A stretch of DNA of 60,348 nucleotides from CAZGSN01 sp964371655 (GTDB taxonomy: Bacteria > Desulfobacterota > Binatia > HRBIN30), in NCBI GenBank assembly GCA_964371655.1, contig CAYJOD010000033.1, positions 1 through 60,348 on the forward strand, in the 5' to 3' direction. Made by a program: the position numbers and the translations under genes. Shown here one piece after another: positions 34,514 to 43,140 of this stretch (position 1 is the stretch's first letter; each line of letters starts with the position of its first letter). A model generated the notes under the pieces. The model saw only the letters and a list, made by a program, of their open reading frames with translations. It did not search any database and was not told where the DNA came from.

Positions 34514-36456
34514 GCCCCCTCCGCGCTGGCGCGTGCAAACACCACTTCGAAGCAGGAGCCCGCGCCCACTTCACTCTCGGTGAGGTTCACGTCGCCACCG
34601 AAGCGCCGCATCATTCGCCGCGATAGGAAGAGGCCCAGGCCGGTACCTTGCGCACGGTTGGTGCGGAACGGCTCGAAGAGGTGCTTGCGCGCGTCGGGTT
34701 GGATGCCGCGACCGCTGTCGCGAACCCGCAGCCGAACATCGGTGCCGACCTGACAGCTCACCGCAACCGTCCCACCGCTGCGGTCCAACGACTGAATGGC
34801 GTTGACCAGCAGGTTCAGCACGACGTGCTGGACAACCTCAGTGTTGGCCATCACCAAGGGTGCACAGTCACTTCCGTTCTCGACGCGGATACCGGCTCCC
34901 GCCTCTTGGGCGGTCGGTCTGACCAGCGCCACGATGGAGGTGACAACCTTCATGAGGTCCACGGCTTCGGTCGACGGTGGGATGCCGCGGGAGAACCGCC
35001 GAAACTGCTCGGTGATGGTGCGACAGCGCAGCACCTGGCTGCGGATGACCTCGGCGATCTCCCCGATTTCCCGCACCGACACCGGCTCGTCGTCGACGTG
35101 GGCGACACGGCCCAGGATGCCCTCGGCGCACGTCAGCATCGTCGCCAGCGGCGTATTCATCTCGTGCGAGACACCGGAGGCCAGGGCCCCGAGAGATTCG
35201 AGCCGCTCCATCTCCGCAAGTCGGGTTTCCTCGTTCACGCGTTCGGTGATGTCGCGCCAGATCTCCACGACCTGGCTTACCTTTCCGTCCTCGTCGAAGA
35301 CCGGCGAGGTGTGGACCTCCTCGACCCGACCCGGCTCGCCATTGGGCGAAGGGAACTGGAACGTCGCGCGCTGGCTCTCCGCACTCTCAAGACAGCGCGC
35401 GGTCGGGCACGTGGCGCCGCAGGCGGCGCCGCACCCACTGCCGGCGAGCGCTTCGCCGAGCGCCTCGCGGCACTGGCGGCCGTGAAGCGCCTCGGGGTGC
35501 GTGCCAAACCTCCTACAGAAAGCGTGGTTCGCCGCCACGATGCGGAATTCGCGATCGAGCACGACGAGGCCATCGTCGACGCTGTTCATCACGTTCACCA
35601 GACGTGATTCCCGCTCCTTCACGTCGGTCACGAGTCCGAGCACGGCGTTCGCCATCGTGTTGAAGTTCGCCGCCAACCAGTCGATCGGGTCGTCCCCCCC
35701 GACCTCGGCGCGCTTGGTCAAATCGCCGGCGGCAATCGATTCGGCAGCATCGCCCAGTTTGGCCAAGCGCACCAAGACGAGCCGGCGGACGATCAGACCA
35801 ACGCTGGCGAGCAGAACCAGACCGAGCACGGCCGTCCCGCCGAGCACCCACATGCGGTCACGGCTAACCTGCGCTTTCACCCCGGCGAGCGAAACATCCA
35901 GGATCAGCATGCCGTTCATGCGCTTGTCCTCGGCATGACAGGAGTGGCACTCGGGCCGGTTTTCGATCGGCAGGACGCTACGCAGCACTTCGCCCCCGGG
36001 CAGGTCGAGCACCGCCCAGAGATTGCGCTCGACCGGATTTTTCTGATGGCAGACCATGCACGTCTCCGAGTCGCGCTCGATGCGCTGCCCTACGAGCTCC
36101 TCGTGACTCGACTGACGAATGACGCCGTCGTGATCCAGAATCATCACGTTGTGGACCTCAGGCTGTGCGCCCACCTCGCGCAGAATCGTCCCGATCAACG
36201 GATCGCGCGGGTGCTGCTCCAGCATCTGGTGGCGGAGCGCCGCCTCGAGCATCCGATTCTGGAACTCCGCTGCCTGCCGCCGGTCTTCCACCATGCGCTG
36301 GAAGTTATGCTCGGACAGCGCGTACAGGCCCATCGCCAGAAGGCCGATCACCAACGTGGTGAGGGCCAGCAGCAGGCGAATCGTCAGCCGATTTGTTCCT
36401 GTGAGGCGATTCAGCATCCGAGCTCGCCTAGGCCGTATTGGCTTCGAATTGGACAT
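34510..36456 (-). CDS. Periplasmic heme-motif sensor histidine kinase
   Basis: 648 aa. Start at 36456, with GGAG about 12 bases upstream; the frame extends to 36558. Two membrane helices (about 25-45 and 203-223) frame a periplasmic sensor with two c-type heme-binding motifs, CMVCH (C133-H137) and CHSCH (C170-H174). Then come HAMP, a PAS domain with a cysteine-rich insert (GCGAACGATC), HisKA (SGVSHEMNTP) and HATPase (NLLVNAIQSL, RDSGRGI, GTGLGLFLSRR). Known kinases of this layout sense redox state or small ligands through covalently bound heme; the signal here is unknown. Overlap with the NtrC-type regulator gene makes them a pair. Confidence 0.92.
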   Translation of the reverse strand: MSNSKPIRPRRARMLNRLTGTNRLTIRLLLALTTLVIGLLAMGLYALSEHNFQRMVEDRRQAAEFQNRMLEAALRHQMLEQHPRDPLIGTILREVGAQPEVHNVMILDHDGVIRQSSHEELVGQRIERDSETCMVCHQKNPVERNLWAVLDLPGGEVLRSVLPIENRPECHSCHAEDKRMNGMLILDVSLAGVKAQVSRDRMWVLGGTAVLGLVLLASVGLIVRRLVLVRLAKLGDAAESIAAGDLTKRAEVGGDDPIDWLAANFNTMANAVLGLVTDVKERESRLVNVMNSVDDGLVVLDREFRIVAANHAFCRRFGTHPEALHGRQCREALGEALAGSGCGAACGATCPTARCLESAESQRATFQFPSPNGEPGRVEEVHTSPVFDEDGKVSQVVEIWRDITERVNEETRLAEMERLESLGALASGVSHEMNTPLATMLTCAEGILGRVAHVDDEPVSVREIGEIAEVIRSQVLRCRTITEQFRRFSRGIPPSTEAVDLMKVVTSIVALVRPTAQEAGAGIRVENGSDCAPLVMANTEVVQHVVLNLLVNAIQSLDRSGGTVAVSCQVGTDVRLRVRDSGRGIQPDARKHLFEPFRTNRAQGTGLGLFLSRRMMRRFGGDVNLTESEVGAGSCFEVVFARASAEGA

Positions 36457-36583
36457 GACGATGCACTCTCCGACGCCGACTTGTGCTTCCCGAGTCTCCG
36501 ATCTGATTTGTCCGCTGCGTGTGCAGTGCCTATAGACCGCGCCGAACAACGTGGTCAATCGCGCCGCGACAAGGAGGACGCAC

Positions 36584-36653
36584 GGGCAACCACGAGGTTG
36601 CCCCTACAACCTGCGTGAATTCCATCCCGTAGGGGTACCCCTTGTGGGTACCC
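36584..36653. repeat. Inverted-repeat element, family E, copy 2
   Basis: 70 bp that reads as the reverse complement of 33026-33100 with about 85% match by eye: gggcaaccac...ttgcccctacaa and gtaggggtaccccttgtggg. The two copies bracket the kinase-regulator pair in opposite orientation. Confidence 0.75.
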
Positions 36654-36705
36654 GGTCGGAGCGCGCGATTGGGTTGCACGCCGGGACACAAACTTCCGGG
36701 CGTCC

Positions 36706-37584
36706 TTACTGCAGGGTGACAATGCGCTCGGCGCTGTATTCGAGGAACAAGAACAAGAGCAGGTAGTCGCGCAAGTGGCGGGTGAGGAGAAAATTGTTGC
36801 GCACGTGCTCACGCCCGTTCTCGCCCAGGCGCCGCGCGTACTCGGGGGCGTTGAGTAATTGCTTGATCCAGAACGCCGTGCCTTCGACGGTGTGGGTGAG
36901 AATCCCGCTATAGCGATGGCTGATCTGCAACGGGATGCCGCCGACGGCGCCGGCAATCACCGGCTTGCCTTTCCACAGCGCCTCACTGACCGTGAGACCG
37001 AACCCCTCTTTCAGAGACTTCTGCACGATCACGGTCGACGCGCGTTGCAGGGCGTTGATCTCGACGTTCGCCGTCGGCGGCAGCTCGAGCACGTGAATGT
37101 CCGGATCGTTATCGGCGGCTTCGCGCACGTCGGCCAGAACCTCGGCACCTTCGGGATCATCGCTGGCACTGCCTCCGGCGAGAACCAAACGGCATGGCGT
37201 GTACTTGCGTGCCTGGCGGAAGGCTTCGACGACGCCGACCGGATCCTTCAAGCGATCGAAGCGCGACACCTGCGTGACGATGGGGTAGTCCTGAATCAGA
37301 ACGATGGCGTCGTGGCCGGCGGCTTCGTCGAGCACCGCGGCGGCGAACTGACCGTTCACACGCTGATAGGCTTGCCAATCCTGGGCGCGGAAGATCGGTC
37401 GCTCGTACACGATGTGACATAACGGCCACAGCGACTGATTGGAAAAACCGTTGTAGTAGTCCTCTTCGTCACCCTTGTTCAGCCATACGCGGCGCAACGT
37501 GTAGGCCGGATGTGCCGGCGGAACGCGGAGACGACCGGCGGCATCAGCGGTCTCCGGATCAGCGCTGCCACTGCCGTGCGACAC
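36706..37584 (-). CDS. OtsA-TreT chimera: shortened trehalose-type glycosyltransferase
   Basis: 292 aa with a GTG start. Residues about 29-105 (RRVWLNKGDEEDYYNGFSN, LWPLCHIVYERP, IVLIQDY) match the N-terminal half of GT20 trehalose-6-phosphate synthase. From residue about 106 on (PIVTQVSRFDRLKDP, KSLKEGFGLTVSEALWKG, AGAVGGIPLQI) it matches the C-terminal donor-binding half of GT4 trehalose synthase TreT. The OtsA C-terminal half and the TreT acceptor half are missing, and the protein is far shorter than either parent (over 400 aa). It could be an in-frame deletion between two adjacent or fused genes and so inactive, or a natural chimera. It lies alone between the kinase genes and the TonB receptor, with 257 bp to the latter. 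Confidence 0.65.
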   Translation of the reverse strand: MSHGSGSADPETADAAGRLRVPPAHPAYTLRRVWLNKGDEEDYYNGFSNQSLWPLCHIVYERPIFRAQDWQAYQRVNGQFAAAVLDEAAGHDAIVLIQDYPIVTQVSRFDRLKDPVGVVEAFRQARKYTPCRLVLAGGSASDDPEGAEVLADVREAADNDPDIHVLELPPTANVEINALQRASTVIVQKSLKEGFGLTVSEALWKGKPVIAGAVGGIPLQISHRYSGILTHTVEGTAFWIKQLLNAPEYARRLGENGREHVRNNFLLTRHLRDYLLLFLFLEYSAERIVTLQ

Positions 37585-37841
37585 CGATTGAGCCGCTTGA
37601 AATCACAACTTTCTGGCGCGGTTGAATTTATGGTCGTTGCGTACGGTGGTTGTTTGTGGTTTTTCCAAAGGGTGATTGCGGTGCTTGCCTGACGAGTGCT
37701 GACAACGCTTATCCCTTCCTGTCTGTAGGGTTGTGCGCCGGCAGGATCGAGGGTCAGGCGTTGGCGCGAGCGGCCTGCGAGGACTCGTCCCGGCGAGCGT
37801 CCGAGCGTTGCGTTGCGATGGTTCTTTTGGATGGGAGCCTC

Positions 37842-39794
37842 ATGAAGTGGATTTGCCATCATCCCCGCCTGCGCTGTTACGGCTTCCTCATACCCGTGCT
37901 CTTGGTGATTGCCGCCAGCAGCTACGCGCGAGCGAGCGAGCTCACTGATCTCTCGTTGGAAGAGCTGTTCAACGTCGAAGTCGTGTCGGTGTCGAAGAAG
38001 CCGGAACGCGGTTCCGACGTCGCCGCGGCGCTGGCCGTGATCTCCGGCGATGACATCCGACACAGCGGCGCCACCAGCATCCCCGAGGCATTGCGCGCGG
38101 CCCCCGGCGTAAACGTGGCGCGCATCAACTCCAGTCAGTGGGCCGTGAGCATGCGCGGCTTCAGCAACCGCTTCTCCAACAAGCTGCTGGTCATGATGGA
38201 TGGCCGTAGCATCTACACGCCGCTGTTCGCGGGCGTGTTCTGGGACGTCCAGAACACCTTCATGGACGACGTCGACCGCATCGAAGTGGTGCGCGGTCCG
38301 GGCGGGACGCTGTGGGGTGCGAATGCCGTCAACGGAGTGATCAACGTGATCAGCAAGAGCGCCAAGGATACGCAGGGGGGTCTGGCCTATGCGGGCGGCG
38401 GGACCGAGGAGCGCGTCAATGCCGGCGTTCGTTACGGCGGCAAGCTGGGCGATGACGTGCACTACCGTGTGTACGGCCGCTACTTCGAGCGCGACGCCGG
38501 GTTCAATGGCTCGACCGCGGACTTCGACTCCTGGTGGATTGCCCAGGGTGGATTCCGCAGCGACTGGACCGCCAGCGCCAGCGATACCCTGACGCTGCAA
38601 GGCGATGCCTACGGCGGCGAAACGGCGCCGTTCAGCAACACCGCAACCGGCTCACGCGACACGGTCAACGGCGCCAACCTACTCAGCCGCTGGCGCCATA
38701 CCTTCAGCACCACTTCCGAGGCGGCTGTGCAGGTGTACTACGACGGGACCCTGCGCGAGGACGACTACTTCACCGAACGCCGGCACACCTTCGACTTCGA
38801 TCTGCAACATCGCTTTCAGCCGCTGTCGCGCAACGAGGTGGTCTGGGGAGTCGGCGCGCGGGTGAGCAGCGACCGCTTCGAAGGCAGTCCGGCGGTGAAT
38901 CTGGACCGCGACCGGCGTCAGGTGACCTTGGTGAGTGGCTTCCTCCAGGACGAGATTGCGATCGTCGAAGATGTGCTGCGTTTCAGCATCGGCACCAAGC
39001 TCGAACACAACGACTTCACCGGATTCGAGTTTCAGCCGTCCGCGCGCTTGGCATGGAGCATCGCCAGCGACGAGACCCTGTGGGGCGCGGTGTCGCGCGC
39101 CGTGCGCGTACCCTCGCGCGTCGAGAACGACTTGGTGATCGAGTCCCCGGGGACGGGCACCACGCCGACGACACGATTTCTCGGCAGCAAGGATACCCTC
39201 GCCGAGGAGCTGCTCGCCTACGAGATCGGCTATCGATTCAAGCCAACCACGTGGGTGTTCTTCGACGCGGCGGCGTTCCTCAATCGCTACGACGACCTGA
39301 TTACGCTGTCGGCACGCACTCCCGTATTCGAGCCGCAGCCGCCGCCCGGTCGCGTCGTCGTTCCGGCCGTCATCGACAACGCGATGAGCGGCGAGACCTA
39401 CGGTGGCGAGCTGGCGTCCACCTTCGCCCCGACCGAGCACACTCAGGTGCGGGCGAGCTATGCGTACCTGAAAGTCAAAATCGATCCGCCGGCGGGTTCG
39501 ATCGACGCGCAAGCGGCAGCGGGGAGCAGTCCGCAGAACCAGATTGGAGTCTCTTCACGCTTCGACCTGCCCGGGTGGTTCGAGAGCGATGCGATGTTCC
39601 GTTACGTGGACAGTCTGCCGCAGCAGCATGTCCGCAGTTACGTCGACCTCGATCTGCGCCTCGCCCGCCGCTTCTGGAATCAGCTCGACGTCAGCATCGT
39701 CGGTCACAACCTGCTACAGGCTCATCACCGTGAGTTCAGCGGCGGCACCGAAGTGCAGCGCGGCGTCTACGGTAGAATGGCCCTCCTATTCTGA
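37842..39794 (+). CDS. TonB-dependent outer membrane receptor
   Basis: 650 aa from ATG 37842, preceded by GGGAG. It has a signal peptide (about 1-33), a TonB-box-like region, then a plug domain (GDDIRHSGATSIPEALRAAP, MRGFSNRFSNKLLVMMDGRS, VEVVRGPGGTLWGANAVNG-type end) and a 22-strand barrel ending in the aromatic residue Phe (RMALLF). It imports an unknown ligand across the outer membrane using TonB energy. The downstream YfiR and hybrid kinase genes are 2 bp away and overlapping, so the three form an operon, a layout seen for receptor-linked signalling. The 257-bp upstream region has no recognisable riboswitch; a B12 box was looked for and not found. Confidence 0.92.
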   Translation: MKWICHHPRLRCYGFLIPVLLVIAASSYARASELTDLSLEELFNVEVVSVSKKPERGSDVAAALAVISGDDIRHSGATSIPEALRAAPGVNVARINSSQWAVSMRGFSNRFSNKLLVMMDGRSIYTPLFAGVFWDVQNTFMDDVDRIEVVRGPGGTLWGANAVNGVINVISKSAKDTQGGLAYAGGGTEERVNAGVRYGGKLGDDVHYRVYGRYFERDAGFNGSTADFDSWWIAQGGFRSDWTASASDTLTLQGDAYGGETAPFSNTATGSRDTVNGANLLSRWRHTFSTTSEAAVQVYYDGTLREDDYFTERRHTFDFDLQHRFQPLSRNEVVWGVGARVSSDRFEGSPAVNLDRDRRQVTLVSGFLQDEIAIVEDVLRFSIGTKLEHNDFTGFEFQPSARLAWSIASDETLWGAVSRAVRVPSRVENDLVIESPGTGTTPTTRFLGSKDTLAEELLAYEIGYRFKPTTWVFFDAAAFLNRYDDLITLSARTPVFEPQPPPGRVVVPAVIDNAMSGETYGGELASTFAPTEHTQVRASYAYLKVKIDPPAGSIDAQAAAGSSPQNQIGVSSRFDLPGWFESDAMFRYVDSLPQQHVRSYVDLDLRLARRFWNQLDVSIVGHNLLQAHHREFSGGTEVQRGVYGRMALLF

Positions 39795-39796
39795 TC

Positions 39797-40396
39797 ATGC
39801 GAAGACGCCCGCCACATCTCTGGGATCGATGCGCGCATGCCGGCATGCTCCGGTCGTGGTTATTGATTTGCGTTCTCACGCTGCTGACCGGGCACGGGAC
39901 ATCCGTTGCTGCCCAGGTGACGGCCACCGCGCCCGAGGTCGAAGCGGCGTTTCTCTACAACTTTGCGCGTTTCGTGCGTTGGCCGGACGAGGCGTTGACC
40001 GGAGCGGTGGCGTTCCCCATCTGTGTTCTCGGCCGCGATCCGGTCGAACAAATGCTGGCGACGACCATTGCCGGGAAGAAAGTCGGCGATCTGCCGATCG
40101 TGACAATCCGGCTCGACAGCCCGTCGCGGGCGACCGGCTGTCGCATCCTTTTCATCAGCTCCTCCGAGCACACCCACGTCGAAGAAGTGCTCGACGGATT
40201 GAAGGGCACGGGCGTCTTGACCGTGGCTGACATCGACGACTTCGCCAGCCGCGGCGGCATGATCCGCTTCCGTCTGGATGGGCCGCGCATGCGACTGGAC
40301 GTCAACATCGAGGCGGCCGAAGCCGCTCATCTCAAGATCAGCTCGCAGTTGCTCAAGCTCGCGAACATCGTTCCCGACGAAGGCGGGGCGCCATGA
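39797..40396 (+). CDS. YfiR-like periplasmic protein (DUF4154)
   Basis: 199 aa. Signal-like hydrophobic stretch LLICVLTLLTG near residues 21-31, then the YfiR/DUF4154 core: VEAAFLYNFARFVRWPDEA, FPICVLGRDP, GCRILFISSSE and IRFRLDGPRMRLDVNIEAA. In E. coli and Pseudomonas, YfiR is a periplasmic inhibitor of the sensor YfiN. Here it starts 2 bp after the TonB receptor gene and overlaps by ATGA the gene for a hybrid kinase with a CHASE8-like sensor, which is likely its partner. Confidence 0.9.
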   Translation: MRRRPPHLWDRCAHAGMLRSWLLICVLTLLTGHGTSVAAQVTATAPEVEAAFLYNFARFVRWPDEALTGAVAFPICVLGRDPVEQMLATTIAGKKVGDLPIVTIRLDSPSRATGCRILFISSSEHTHVEEVLDGLKGTGVLTVADIDDFASRGGMIRFRLDGPRMRLDVNIEAAEAAHLKISSQLLKLANIVPDEGGAP

Positions 40397-42273
40397 AGGC
40401 GTTCCACAATCTGTCCGTCAACGCCAAGCTTGTGGTGCTCAGCCTGGTGACGACGGCATCGGCGTTGGCGGTCGCCTGCCTCGTTTTCGTCGCCTATGAC
40501 TACGTCACGTTTCGCGACGGCATGGCGCGCAAGCTCACCGCCGAAGCGGCAATTGTCGGGGCCAACAGCGCCTCGGCACTGGTCTTCCACGACCCGGAAG
40601 CGGCGCGCGCAACCCTCGAAGCGTTGCGTGCCGAGCGCTACGTGACCGCCGCCGGCGTGTACAGTAGCGACGGCTCCTTGTTTGCCGCCTTGGCTTCGAC
40701 ACAACGTCATGCGGATGTCTCGCTGAACGCCCCGATTGCCTATGGCCACCAGTTCGACGGCTTAGAGCTACGCGTGCTGCAGCCCATCGAGGTTGGTGGC
40801 GAGCTCGTCGGCACGGTGGGGATCTGGACCGGGCTCGACGAGCTTTATGAGCGCGTCGTGCGCTACGTCGCCGTCGCTTTGGCGGTGCTCGTCGTCGCCC
40901 TCTTCGTGTCATATGCGATTTCCATCTGGCCGAAGCGCGTCATCGTGCAACCCATTCTGCAGCTGGCGGCGACCGCGCGTCAGATTTCGGAGAACAAGGA
41001 CTTTTCGGTGCGCGCTCAGGTCGGCGTGCGCGACGAGGTCGGTACCCTGGTCGACGCGTTCAATGAGATGTTGGGCCAGATCGAGAAGAATGACGCCGAG
41101 CTGCAAGGCGCGCGCGACACCGCCGTCGAAGCGTCGCGGCTGAAGTCAGCGTTTCTCGCCAACATGAGCCATGAAATCCGCACCCCGCTCAACATCATCC
41201 TCGGCTACAATGAGCTGATCGGAGAGATCCTGGCGGACAGTGGCAACAACGAGGCGAACGGTCTCTTCGAGCCTGTACGCCGCGCCAGCCAACGTCTGCT
41301 ACAGACCATCAGCGGCATTCTCGACATCTCGAAGATCGAGACGCACCAGTTCAACGTCGATCAGCACCCGTTGCCGTTGGCGCCGGTGATCGTGCGCCAG
41401 GAGCAGGAGTTCCGGGTCATGGCGGAGCAGCGTGAGTTGGGCTTGCGCACCGAGATTGACGAGCCCGACGCCGCGGTGGTGTTCGACGAGTACTGTCTCA
41501 GCCAAGCGCTGGGAAACCTGATCAACAACGCGATGAAATTCACCGAGCAGGGGGAAGTGGTGGTTCGCCTCTACCGCGACGGCGACGGACGGCTCGCCAT
41601 CGACGTCCGCGACACCGGGGTCGGTATCGACCCCCACTATCTACCGCAGCTGTTCGAGCCGTTCTCGCAGGAGGACAGCAGCTACACGCGGCAGTTCGAC
41701 GGCGCCGGTCTCGGTCTCGCGCTCACCAAGCGCTATCTCGAGCTCAACGGCGCCACCATCGATGTGCGCAGCGAGAAGGGGAAGGGGTCGGTGTTCATCA
41801 TCACCTTTTCCACCGCCAGCGAGGTAACGATCGCAGCCCATATGACGAGCGAGGAGGTGCGCCCAGTGCCCGCGCATCCGGAACCGCTGCCGCCGCAGCA
41901 GCGACCGCTGATCCTCGTGGTCGAGGACGATGGCGATACGCGCATGTTCATGCACGCCATTCTCGGCGAACGCTACACTGTCGCCGAAGCGTCGAGCGCG
42001 GAAGAGGTTCGACGCATGCTGAACGAGCACGGTAGCGCGATCCGGGCGATCCTCATGGATCTGTCGCTGAAGGGCGAGGAGGACGGCCTACAGATCACCG
42101 CGCAACTGCGCCAGCTCAACGGCTGGCGCAAGGTGCCGATCATCGCCACCACGGCACACGCGTTCGAGGAAGACCGCGAACGCGCCCTTGCCGCCGGCTG
42201 CGACGACTTCCTCGCGAAACCGATTCAGCCGCATCTGCTCTTGGAAGCGATTCGCGCCGCCGTCGGCATCTGA
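40393..42273 (+). CDS. Hybrid sensor histidine kinase with CHASE8-like sensor and receiver
   Basis: 626 aa. Two membrane helices (about 13-35 and 157-178) frame a periplasmic CHASE8-like domain (ANSASALVFHDPEAARATL). Then HAMP, HisKA with His260 (NMSHEIRTPLN), HATPase (NLINNAMKFTE, DTGVGI, GAGLGLALTKR) and a C-terminal receiver with Asp556 (ILMDLSLKG). Phosphotransfer would run His to Asp within the protein. The CHASE8 sensor is the type controlled by YfiR in the YfiN system, where it carries a GGDEF output instead. The gene is coupled to YfiR by ATGA overlap. No output regulator is adjacent. Confidence 0.92.
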   Translation: MKAFHNLSVNAKLVVLSLVTTASALAVACLVFVAYDYVTFRDGMARKLTAEAAIVGANSASALVFHDPEAARATLEALRAERYVTAAGVYSSDGSLFAALASTQRHADVSLNAPIAYGHQFDGLELRVLQPIEVGGELVGTVGIWTGLDELYERVVRYVAVALAVLVVALFVSYAISIWPKRVIVQPILQLAATARQISENKDFSVRAQVGVRDEVGTLVDAFNEMLGQIEKNDAELQGARDTAVEASRLKSAFLANMSHEIRTPLNIILGYNELIGEILADSGNNEANGLFEPVRRASQRLLQTISGILDISKIETHQFNVDQHPLPLAPVIVRQEQEFRVMAEQRELGLRTEIDEPDAAVVFDEYCLSQALGNLINNAMKFTEQGEVVVRLYRDGDGRLAIDVRDTGVGIDPHYLPQLFEPFSQEDSSYTRQFDGAGLGLALTKRYLELNGATIDVRSEKGKGSVFIITFSTASEVTIAAHMTSEEVRPVPAHPEPLPPQQRPLILVVEDDGDTRMFMHAILGERYTVAEASSAEEVRRMLNEHGSAIRAILMDLSLKGEEDGLQITAQLRQLNGWRKVPIIATTAHAFEEDRERALAAGCDDFLAKPIQPHLLLEAIRAAVGI

Positions 42274-42315
42274 CGAACCGATTCTCCGATCCGGGCTACG
42301 ACGGCGCGTGCCTGC

Positions 42316-42864
42316 TTATTTCTTGAACGAGCGCGCGAACAGGGCAACGATCGCGGCCCTACCGTTGTCGCGCAGGTGGCGGGTTCCGGTACCGGCGAAA
42401 TGCGGGTGTGTGATCGTCGGCTCCGCTTTCTCCCAGGCCGAGCCGGTCCAGCGGTGCCAAGCATCGCGATCCTGATCGAACGCGTAGAGAACCTTGTTGC
42501 ACAGCTTGGCGAACTCGGCACCCCATCCGGTGCCGCCCTTTACGGTGTCGTCCTCCAAGATGGTACCGACGACGTAGATCTCCTGCGCGTTGTTCACCTG
42601 ATGCCAGATCGTCTGCAGGACTTTCTTGAAATAGTCGGTTTCCGGAAGGTGACGATGGATCAGCTTCGAGACGTAGGCGAGGCTGACGTCACCGTTGAGC
42701 AGCTCGGCATGCGACAACGTGCGCACGCCGCGGGTACGTTCGATGACGTGGTCGTCGAAGGTGAAGTTCACCTCCTCGATCCCGTAGGTCTCGGCGCTGG
42801 CGCCGAAGGCGGCTTCCGAACCCTTGAGACCACCACTGTAGAGCACGCATTCGCTGATATTCAT
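42316..42864 (-). CDS. SLOG/Rossmann-like uncharacterised protein
   Basis: 182 aa from the ATG at 42864, which has a strong GGAGG 8 bases upstream. It opens with VLYSGGLKGSEAAFG and YGIEEVNFTF, then IYVVGTIL, a signature VKGGTGWGAEFAK, LYAFDQDRDAW and a C-terminal HFAGTGTRHL. The glycine-rich start and GGTGW element fit a SLOG-like nucleotide- or ligand-binding fold. Related proteins are scattered in phages and bacteria without known function; SLOG domains occur in nucleotide-signalling and defence systems. It has no operon partner: repeats lie upstream, and the hybrid kinase converges from the other side. Confidence 0.5.
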   Translation of the reverse strand: MNISECVLYSGGLKGSEAAFGASAETYGIEEVNFTFDDHVIERTRGVRTLSHAELLNGDVSLAYVSKLIHRHLPETDYFKKVLQTIWHQVNNAQEIYVVGTILEDDTVKGGTGWGAEFAKLCNKVLYAFDQDRDAWHRWTGSAWEKAEPTITHPHFAGTGTRHLRDNGRAAIVALFARSFKK

Positions 42865-42881
42865 CCGATCACCCTCCAACT

Positions 42882-43040
42882 GAACTTGGCTCGCTACGCT
42901 CGCGCACTGCGTAGGGGCAGAGGGACCGAGGGGCAAAGGGACAAAGGGAAGAAACGCCGCCGACAATCCGTCTGCCCTTTGTCCCTGACCCCTTTGATCC
43001 TTTGTCCCTTGCGCAGTGCATCATTCTGTAATTTCCGACA
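42882..43040. repeat. Dispersed palindromic repeat, family F, copy 2
   Basis: Starts with aacttggctcgctacgctcg, then cgcactgc (42903) and a gagggac/aaaggga-rich arm, a complementary tgccctttgtccctg arm and gcgcagtgc (43011-43019). Same layout as 26499-26640, and again placed immediately upstream of a gene start. Confidence 0.7.
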
Positions 43041-43140
43041 CGTCCGAGTTAAGGCTTCCTCGCTAGCGTACCTGCGCGCGGAAATTAAGGGGCAATCTGG
43101 AGTGGGGAGTCGCTCCGGCTTGGATGGGGTATTTCCGCCG

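Noticed and set aside
37585..37841. B12 riboswitch upstream of the TonB receptor
   Set aside because: No B12 box or matching helix was seen.
37479..38600. 373-aa open frame on the minus strand opposite the TonB receptor gene
   Set aside because: It lies wholly opposite the start of a clear receptor gene, and its composition is that of a shadow frame.
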